From positions 1-14,754 of the forward strand of contig CAKOSN010000039.1 in assembly GCA_934102255.1 (NCBI GenBank): a stretch of 14,754 bases of DNA. Direction: 5' to 3'. This document shows, one piece after another, positions 7,501 to 12,393 of the stretch. The notes beneath the pieces are model-generated. The model did not search any database, was not told the origin of the DNA, and was given only the letters and a program-made list of their open reading frames with translations. Both the position numbers and the translations under genes were made by a program. This stretch comes from an uncultured Bacilli bacterium. Its GTDB lineage: Bacteria; Bacillota_I; Bacilli_A; RF39; UBA660. How positions within the stretch are numbered: the first letter of the stretch is position 1; the number at the start of each line of letters is the position of its first letter.

Positions 7501-8250
7501 ATGAAGAATAATATAAAAAAATTAAAAACAGAATTTTATAAAATTCAATGTAAAAATTGGATTAAAAATACAGAGAAAGGTACAAGTGCCGCTGGTAAAA
7601 TTTTAGAAAATTTACTTAGTAAAGATGATGATAACTTAATTATTGCAGATTATTACGGAATTGAATTAAAAACTAAGCTATTGTATAGTGAACCTTATAT
7701 TAATCTTTTTTCTATGGTTCCTGACAATAGGCCTTTGGTTCTTAAAGAAATATTAATTCGTTATGGTTGGCCAAGCAGAAAAGATAGAAAATATAAAGTG
7801 TTTTTTGGTCAAGTGTTTGGAAATGAATTTAAAAAAGTTGGTTTGTTTAATGAGTTCAAATTAGAGGTTGATAAAGAAAGTCAGAAAGTGCGTCTACTCG
7901 TAAGAAACTGCTACACAAATCATGTAAATAAAAATATTTCTTGGTCGTTTGAACAATTAGAAAACCGCTTAAACATGAAATTAAAGTATTTGGCTTTAAT
8001 TCCGGTGGAGAAAAGAAAATATGGTGATGATGTCTATTTCAAATATCATAATTTTAAATTATATAAATTAAAAAGTTTTGACCGCTTTTTAGAATTAATT
8101 TCTACAGGAGATATTCGGGTAAATATTAAAATTTCCTTTTATACTTCTAAAGAAAAATATGGAAAAATTCAAGATAAGGGAACATCATTTGAAATTGATG
8201 AAAAGGATATTGATAAATTATTTGATTTAATAGACACCGACGATATGTAA
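7501..8250 (+). CDS. MvaI/BcnI-family restriction endonuclease homologue
   Basis: The 249-residue protein matches the MvaI/BcnI type of PD-(D/E)xK endonuclease, whose founders cut CCWGG and CCSGG. The N-terminal family block is clear: KGTSAAGKILENLL (26-39) and then IADYYGIELKTK. It supplies a D50-x4-E55-x-K57 active site, with the same spacing as I recall for MvaI. YINLFSMVPDNRP (66-78) continues the family pattern. The same fold includes MutH and Sau3AI, so a nicking or repair role is possible. An AGGAGG lies seven bases before the ATG. The gene is on the opposite strand to its neighbours and looks even more AT-rich, suggesting acquisition. No DNA methyltransferase gene lies within the window (7.5 kb on one side, 6.5 kb on the other). 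The family call is firm; DNA target and role are unknown. Confidence 0.85.
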   Translation: MKNNIKKLKTEFYKIQCKNWIKNTEKGTSAAGKILENLLSKDDDNLIIADYYGIELKTKLLYSEPYINLFSMVPDNRPLVLKEILIRYGWPSRKDRKYKVFFGQVFGNEFKKVGLFNEFKLEVDKESQKVRLLVRNCYTNHVNKNISWSFEQLENRLNMKLKYLALIPVEKRKYGDDVYFKYHNFKLYKLKSFDRFLELISTGDIRVNIKISFYTSKEKYGKIQDKGTSFEIDEKDIDKLFDLIDTDDM

Positions 8251-8284
8251 TGTTGCATTAAATTACATATTATATATAGAATAA

Positions 8285-8332
8285 AAAAATCAAGGCTTTA
8301 ATGGGTTACTACTCATACTAGCCTTGATTTTT
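8285..8332. terminator. Bidirectional terminator between endonuclease and alarmone synthetase genes
   Basis: A perfect 13-bp inverted repeat joins 8285-8297 (AAAAATCAAGGCT) to 8320-8332. The 22-base loop can itself form a small stem, ATGGG (8301-8305) with CTCAT (8311-8315). T-runs occur on both strands, so it can serve both convergent genes. The TAA stop of the alarmone synthetase (8331-8333) overlaps its right edge. Confidence 0.9.
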
Positions 8333-8933
8333 AGTTTTTCTTACCATTTTCATACTTATTAACAGTTTCATTTAAATGCATCATTTTTTTATCTAACTCT
8401 TTAATAATTAGAGAATTTTCATACATTTTATCGTAAACTTCTAAAGGTATTTTCTCCGTATCGCTGAATTTGTATTCAATTTTATGGTCAAGGCTAGCCC
8501 AGAAATCCATGGCAATGGTTCTTATCTGAATCTCACCTTCAACATATTCGGTTTTGTTATTTAAATAAATAGGTATTAAGACATTTAAATGATAAGAGAT
8601 ATAACCAGTATCTTTTGGTTCTTTAATGTAATCTTGTTGTTTAACTATTATTAAATCTTGACTATTTTTAAGAACACTGACGATATCATAAACATCACTT
8701 AAAAATGAAACAACAATTCTAATTCCTACAACATCATGAATGTATTTTTTTATATTAGCTAATGTATAGTCATATCCTTTGTCTTTTAATTTATTTTTAA
8801 TACTTTTTTCACTTTTAATTCTTGATTTAATATGCTCAACGGGATTATAGCCGTGATTAAAAACGAACTCATCTACTAAAATATTTATTTCTGTTTCAAG
8901 CATCCTTAAAGCAAAATTATAGTATAGAAACAA
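8331..8933 (-). CDS. Small alarmone synthetase (GTP pyrophosphokinase), RelP/RelQ type
   Basis: The protein carries only the RelA/SpoT synthetase domain, which transfers pyrophosphate from ATP to GTP or GDP to make (p)ppGpp; no hydrolase HD, TGS or ACT domain is present. Numbered from the TTG start (200 residues), the motifs are NPVEHIKSRIKS (30-41), HDVVGIRI (66-73), DYIKEPKDTGYISYH (101-115), EIQIRTIAMDFWASLDH (134-150, with catalytic E134) and YKF (154-156). Length and motifs match YjbM/YwaC-like enzymes (about 210 residues). The open frame starts only at a TTG (8931-8933) with no ribosome site at normal distance. A good AAAGGTG (8964-8958) followed by ATG (8946-8944) lies just upstream, but in another frame. 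A single extra A in the run at 8940-8943 would explain this. It converges on the endonuclease gene through a shared terminator. Confidence 0.85.
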   Translation of the reverse strand: MFLYYNFALRMLETEINILVDEFVFNHGYNPVEHIKSRIKSEKSIKNKLKDKGYDYTLANIKKYIHDVVGIRIVVSFLSDVYDIVSVLKNSQDLIIVKQQDYIKEPKDTGYISYHLNVLIPIYLNNKTEYVEGEIQIRTIAMDFWASLDHKIEYKFSDTEKIPLEVYDKMYENSLIIKELDKKMMHLNETVNKYENGKKN

Positions 8934-8934
8934 T

Positions 8935-8964
8935 TTATCTTTTCATTTTATAAGTATCACCTTT
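8935..8964 (-). promoter_or_regulatory. Ribosome site and out-of-frame ATG before the alarmone synthetase
   Basis: AAAGGTG (8964-8958) and an ATG (8946-8944) eleven bases later open a three-codon frame, Met-Lys-Arg-stop, whose TAA is at 8937-8935. The TTG start of the long frame begins one base after this TAA. Removing one A of the AAAA run would fuse ATG in frame, giving MKDKLFLYYN, a normal N-terminus for this family. Confidence 0.55.
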
Positions 8965-8995
8965 CTTTATATTTTAATTTGATATTAAGTATCAC
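8951..8995. repeat. 10-bp direct repeat upstream of the alarmone synthetase
   Basis: TAAGTATCAC occurs at 8951-8960 and again at 8986-8995, 35 bp apart. The first copy overlaps the ribosome site. The core also appears inverted (GATACTTA) at 9075-9082, in the tRNA terminator stem. A TATAAT -10 candidate lies next to the second copy (8999-9004) but lacks a good -35. Confidence 0.4.
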
Positions 8996-9007
8996 TATAT
9001 TATATAT

Positions 9008-9049
9008 GTAGCACAGATTAGTAGTGCCATTGTTTTGGAGCCAAGGGGG
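9008..9049 (+). pseudogene. Decayed tRNA-Pro fragment, opposite strand to the intact gene
   Basis: Starting at 9008, 41 bases align without gaps to bases 6-46 of the intact tRNA-Pro (encoded on the other strand at 9094-9170), with 34 identities by my count. The D-stem (GCAC/GTGC) and the CCAAGGGG after the anticodon are kept. The 5' acceptor strand is replaced by AT-rich sequence, the anticodon stem is broken, and the T-arm and 3' acceptor are missing. It cannot fold as a tRNA. Confidence 0.7.
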
Positions 9050-9051
9050 AT

Positions 9052-9082
9052 AAAAAAAATACCGTAGATAATACGATACTTA
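9052..9082 (-). terminator. Intrinsic terminator of the tRNA-Arg/tRNA-Pro unit
   Basis: On the minus strand a stem of TATCGT (9078-9073) and ACGGTA (9065-9060), with one G-T pair and a 7-base loop, is followed by eight T (9059-9052). It lies about 12 bases after the CCA end of tRNA-Pro. Confidence 0.85.
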
Positions 9083-9093
9083 ATAAACTCAAA

Positions 9094-9170
9094 TGGTCGA
9101 GAAGACAGGATTCGAACCTGCGACCCCTTGGTCCCAAACCAAGTGCACTACCAAACTGTGCTACTTCTCG
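9094..9170 (-). tRNA. tRNA-Pro (anticodon TGG), CCA encoded
   Basis: The 77-base gene (minus strand, 9170 to 9094) folds as a normal cloverleaf. The acceptor stem CGAGAAG pairs with CTTCTCG. The D-stem is GCAC/GTGC, the anticodon stem CTTGG/CCAAG surrounds the loop TTTGGGA with anticodon TGG, and the T-arm contains GGTTCGAATCC. The discriminator A and CCA (9097-9094) are encoded. It follows tRNA-Arg after 7 bases and is cotranscribed with it. Anticodon TGG, with U34 modified, can read all proline codons. Confidence 0.97.
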
Positions 9171-9177
9171 AAATACA

Positions 9178-9254
9178 TGGTGCGCCCAAAGGGAGTCGAA
9201 CCCCTAACCTTTAGATCCGTAGTCTAACGCTCTATCCAATTGCGCTATGGGTGC
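9178..9254 (-). tRNA. tRNA-Arg (anticodon ACG), CCA encoded
   Basis: The 77-base gene (minus strand, 9254 to 9178) has the anticodon stem TTAGA/TCTAA with loop CTACGGA, giving anticodon ACG. A34 would be converted to inosine by TadA so that CGU, CGC and CGA are read. The T-arm is AGGGG-TTCGACT-CCCTT, and CCA is encoded. Two helix positions are mismatched: A3 opposite C70 in the acceptor stem (9252/9184) and G12 opposite A23 in the D-stem (GCGC/GAGC). The B. subtilis homologue, as I recall it, has paired bases at both. The gene is still clearly recognisable and has a good promoter. Confidence 0.93.
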
Positions 9255-9274
9255 ATTACTTCCAACGCAATATA

Positions 9275-9303
9275 ATTGTATAATTATTCTGAAAAAAAAG
9301 CAA
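9275..9303 (-). promoter_or_regulatory. Promoter of the tRNA-Arg/tRNA-Pro unit
   Basis: TTGCTT (9298-9303), a 17-base spacer and TACAAT (9275-9280) place the start near 9268, about 14 bases before tRNA-Arg. The -35 box lies inside the stem of the terminator that ends the upstream methyltransferase gene. Confidence 0.6.
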
Positions 9304-9321
9304 GGTTTTTCTTACTTTTTT
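9292..9321 (-). terminator. Intrinsic terminator of the KsgA-like gene
   Basis: On the minus strand an 11-bp stem (9321-9311 with 9304-9294), including one T-G pair, has a 6-base loop and runs into eight T (9299-9292). It lies about 22 bases after the stop codon. Confidence 0.8.
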
Positions 9322-9343
9322 CGCTTATTTTTTGCCACTTTTG

Positions 9344-10105
9344 TTAATTTTGGAAGTTTTCTAGTATTTTATCTAGGATTTTTAAGTCATTATTACTTAA
9401 ATTAGAGAATTTTTCCTCTAGTATTTTTTCAGAAATATGCATATTTTTAATAATTTTCTTAGCCTCTTTTTTAGTTAAATTATTTAGTTTTATTAAGGCT
9501 TCCATTAAACTATTTTTAATTTTCTTTTCATTTAGCAAATATAACTCACGATAAATTTTATATTTTTTTGATTCCGGCTCTGTTATTTTTATCATTTTAA
9601 CAATAAAAGAATCTGTGCGAGGAGGAATATCAAATGCTATAGGAGGAACTTCTAATAATTTTTTCGTTTTAAAAAAACTGTTAGTGATAACACTTAACTT
9701 GGTAATTTCTTTATCTACAACATTTAAAACAAATTTATCCCCCATTAACATATACATTTCATCAAAATCCGTCTTAATCATCTTATAAATAAATGGTTCA
9801 ATAATACTATATGGAAGCGAAGTAATAATTTTATTTACCTTGGGTATTTCTACGTCTAAAACACTTCCCCAAATAACATCTAAATTAGGAATTGCCTCTA
9901 AATAGTCCTTTAATCTCTCATCTAATTCTATGGCATACATTTTCTTTACTTTAGGAGCTATCATTCTTGTTAAAGTCCCCTTACCTGGTCCAATTTCTAA
10001 AACTATATCATTTTTGTTAAATTTCGGAAAACTAAGGTACTTATTTATAATATCTTCATCAATTAAGAAATGTTGGTCTAAATAATTTGTATCATTTTTA
10101 AACAT
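9344..10105 (-). CDS. KsgA/Dim1-type rRNA adenine methyltransferase-like protein, divergent
   Basis: I take the ATG at 10103-10105 as the start: AGGTG lies six bases before it, while the longer frame would begin at a GTG inside that ribosome site. The protein has 253 residues. KsgA/Erm features are the N-terminal YLDQHFLID (8-16), the SAM-binding LEIGPGKGTLT (36-46), the acidic AIELDE (58-63) and DIPPRTDSFIVKM near 160. KsgA dimethylates two adjacent adenines in helix 45 of 16S rRNA. Motif IV, usually NLPY in this family, reads SLPY here (96-99), and the segment after it (MGDKFVLNVV) departs from the usual QKE-type sequence. It may be a paralogue with changed activity. The gene lies downstream of the ABC operon with its own promoter. 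Fold confidence is high; exact target is uncertain. Confidence 0.75.
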   Translation of the reverse strand: MFKNDTNYLDQHFLIDEDIINKYLSFPKFNKNDIVLEIGPGKGTLTRMIAPKVKKMYAIELDERLKDYLEAIPNLDVIWGSVLDVEIPKVNKIITSLPYSIIEPFIYKMIKTDFDEMYMLMGDKFVLNVVDKEITKLSVITNSFFKTKKLLEVPPIAFDIPPRTDSFIVKMIKITEPESKKYKIYRELYLLNEKKIKNSLMEALIKLNNLTKKEAKKIIKNMHISEKILEEKFSNLSNNDLKILDKILENFQN

Positions 10106-10126
10106 AATAATCACCTGTTAGTTCTT

Positions 10127-10155
10127 ATTATAAAAGAAAAGAATCATTATTGCAA
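10127..10155 (-). promoter_or_regulatory. Promoter of the KsgA-like gene, -35 inside a terminator loop
   Basis: TATAAT (10127-10132), a perfect -10, is preceded after 17 bases by TTGCAA (10150-10155), which occupies the loop of the ABC-operon terminator. The start would be near 10120, leaving about 15 bases of leader, with the ribosome site AGGTG at 10116-10112. Confidence 0.55.
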
Positions 10156-10168
10156 ACAATGATTCTTT
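10133..10168 (-). terminator. Terminator of the marR-ABC-ABC operon
   Basis: A perfect 11-bp inverted repeat joins 10138-10148 (AAAGAATCATT) to 10158-10168 with a 9-base loop. On the minus strand it is followed by a broken T-run (TTTTCTTTTAT). It lies 20 bases after the last stop codon. Confidence 0.8.
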
Positions 10169-10188
10169 AAAATATTAATTTAAAACAT

Positions 10189-12393
10189 TTATTTTTTAAA
10201 CTGAGAATTATAAAGGTCAGCATAGAAGCCATTTTTCTTCATTAATTCTTCATGAGTACCCTGCTCTATTATGTTACCTTCATTCATCACAAGAATAAGG
10301 TTAGCATTTTTAATGGTTGATAAGCGGTGGGCAATTATAAATGAAGTACGACCTTCCATTAGCTTGTCCATAGCTTTTTGTACTAATTCTTCGGTTCTAG
10401 TATCAACATTAGAAGTAGCTTCATCTAAAATTAAGAATGGCGCATTTTCAATCATACCACGAGCGATAGTAAGTAACTGCTTTTGACCACCACTGATAGA
10501 GTCATTTTCACCGATTACACAATCTAAGCCACCTGGTAATGTCTTAATGAAATGGTCAACGCCAACTGTCTTACAAGCAGCCCAAATTTCTTCGTCAGTT
10601 ACATTTTCTTGATTAAACTTAATATTATCACGAATAGAACCCTCAAATAGCCATGTATCTTGTAAAACCATGATAAATAAATCGTGAATATTTTCTCTTG
10701 TTAAATCTTTAGTAGAAACACCATCAATCAAAATATCACCGGAATTTATTTCATAGAATTTCATAAGTAAGTTAACCATGGTTGTTTTACCAGCACCGGT
10801 TGGTCCAACAATAGCAATTTTTTCTCCAGGATGAGCACTAGCTGAGAAATTCTTGATAATTAATCTTGAGTCGTCATAACCAAATTTAACATTTTTAAAT
10901 TCGATATCGCCTTTAACCTTTGATTTATCTAAAACTTTTGTCTTATTACTTTCATCAGTCATTTCTGATTCGTCTAAGAATTCAAAGACACGTTCTGAAG
11001 CAGCAGCAGTTGTTTGAAGAGACGTCATAGCTTGAGCAATTTGTGAAAGTGGATTAGTAAATAAACGAACATAAATCATGAAAGCAACTATTACACCGAA
11101 AGTTATGTATCCTTTCATAGTAAGTAAGGCACCAACAATACAAACCATAACGTAGCCAAAGTTGCCGATGAATCCCATCATTGGTTGCATAAGTCCGGAT
11201 AAGAATTGACTTTTTTTATTACATTCACGTAAGCGACCGTTTAACTCATCAAAAGTTTTCGTGACTTCACCTTTAGCATTGTAGCATTCTACTACATTAT
11301 GACCACTATAAATTTCTTCAATATGGCCATTAATGTTACCTAATTCTTCTTGACGAGCAATAAAGTATTTTTGAGATTTCTTTAGAATAGATATCATGAA
11401 AGTAAAGCCAAACAAAGTTGATAAAATTGCTGTTATAGCCATTACCCAGTTAGTTGTAAACATCATGATAATTGAGCCAAGAAATAGTGTAACAGAACTA
11501 ATTAAAGTAGCTAAACTTTGATTTAAATTTTGAGCGATTGTATCAACATCGTTAGTAACACGGCTTAAGATATCACCGATTTCATGAGAATCAAAGAATT
11601 TCAATGGTAATTTATTAATCTTAACAGAAATTCTGGTTCTTAAATCTTTAGCAAAGCCATTAGATACAGTTGTCATTGAATAACTTTGAATGTAGCCAAA
11701 GATAGCGCTTAATAGATATAGACATACTAAAGTAATAATAATTTTCTTAGCAGCATTTAAATCCATACTTGGTTTAATTAAACTATAAATAGATTCTGGT
11801 AAGTTATCCATTACTTTTAATGTATCATCTGTTACCATACTTGCATCGATATCAACTACACTTTTTAAGAAAGTGATTTCATCTTCCGTGCTAATTTTAA
11901 CTCCGTTTACTTCGATATCATCAACTAAAACATTTAAAACACTACTTGGTAAATCAAGAATTGTCTTTAACATTTCTTTGTTATCTGAAGTATTTTTGCT
12001 ATTAACATTACTTTCGGTAGCATTACTGTTGCTAGTGCTTTCTTGCATTTTATTTAAGAAAGCTTGATAAGTGGCTTTACCTTCAATACTTATATCTTCG
12101 CTAGTAAGAATAAGCATTGATTTTTCACTCATAGATTCACTATTAAAGTTATTACTAATTTCTGTAACAACCTCTTGTAAAACATCTGTATTAGGTTTAA
12201 TACCATTTGTTATAACATCAGTTAGACTGGATAATTTATTGGGAGCTGTAAGAGAAAGAATGGCTGATAAAAAGGCCAAAGTAATAGCTAAACCCATTAG
12301 AACTTTCCATGGTTTTAAATTAGCTAGTAATCTTTTAATTGAGCCAACGAAATCTTTAGACTTCTCATTTGAAGCATGCATAGGTCTAGGCAT
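10189..12393 (-). CDS. ABC exporter half-transporter with extracellular insertion, catalytic subunit
   Basis: This 734-residue protein fuses a six-helix type IV (exporter) membrane domain to one ATPase domain. The ATPase has Walker A GPTGAGKT (530-537), Q-loop Q578, signature ISGGQ (633-637), Walker B FLILDE with catalytic E658, and switch H689; all key residues are intact. Family members usually have about 580-600 residues. The extra length is an insertion of about 160 residues (about 52-213) between the first helix (about 29-50) and the second (about 216-236). It is predicted to lie outside, with a Ser/Asn-rich stretch at 118-138. The ATG has AAAGGAGGAG seven bases upstream and overlaps the previous gene by 8 bases. 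Together with that gene it should form a heterodimeric exporter of the BmrCD/LmrCD/TM287-288 kind. The substrate is not evident. Confidence 0.92.
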   Translation of the reverse strand: MPRPMHASNEKSKDFVGSIKRLLANLKPWKVLMGLAITLAFLSAILSLTAPNKLSSLTDVITNGIKPNTDVLQEVVTEISNNFNSESMSEKSMLILTSEDISIEGKATYQAFLNKMQESTSNSNATESNVNSKNTSDNKEMLKTILDLPSSVLNVLVDDIEVNGVKISTEDEITFLKSVVDIDASMVTDDTLKVMDNLPESIYSLIKPSMDLNAAKKIIITLVCLYLLSAIFGYIQSYSMTTVSNGFAKDLRTRISVKINKLPLKFFDSHEIGDILSRVTNDVDTIAQNLNQSLATLISSVTLFLGSIIMMFTTNWVMAITAILSTLFGFTFMISILKKSQKYFIARQEELGNINGHIEEIYSGHNVVECYNAKGEVTKTFDELNGRLRECNKKSQFLSGLMQPMMGFIGNFGYVMVCIVGALLTMKGYITFGVIVAFMIYVRLFTNPLSQIAQAMTSLQTTAAASERVFEFLDESEMTDESNKTKVLDKSKVKGDIEFKNVKFGYDDSRLIIKNFSASAHPGEKIAIVGPTGAGKTTMVNLLMKFYEINSGDILIDGVSTKDLTRENIHDLFIMVLQDTWLFEGSIRDNIKFNQENVTDEEIWAACKTVGVDHFIKTLPGGLDCVIGENDSISGGQKQLLTIARGMIENAPFLILDEATSNVDTRTEELVQKAMDKLMEGRTSFIIAHRLSTIKNANLILVMNEGNIIEQGTHEELMKKNGFYADLYNSQFKK

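Noticed and set aside
8935..8960. TGA read as Trp to extend the alarmone synthetase upstream
   Set aside because: It would start at a GTG within the ribosome site, and the other genes are full-length under the standard code without internal TGA. An indel or a TTG start explains the region better.
9008..9170. Integrase attachment site at tRNA-Pro
   Set aside because: The duplicated part is the 5' and anticodon region in inverted orientation, not a direct repeat of the 3' end, and no integrase gene is present.
9344..10105. KsgA-like protein as the methylase partner of the endonuclease
   Set aside because: The fold and N-terminal QHFLID motif are those of rRNA adenine methyltransferases, there is no target-recognition domain for DNA, and the gene is in a different transcription unit. 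It is kept only as a speculative note.
10106..10114. Longer start (GTG) for the KsgA-like protein
   Set aside because: The GTG is part of the AGGTG ribosome site. The ATG at 10103-10105 sits at normal distance from it, so the shorter protein is preferred.
10271..10486. 71-codon plus-strand frame
   Set aside because: It is antisense to the conserved ATPase domain of the ABC transporter, whose motifs fully explain the sequence.
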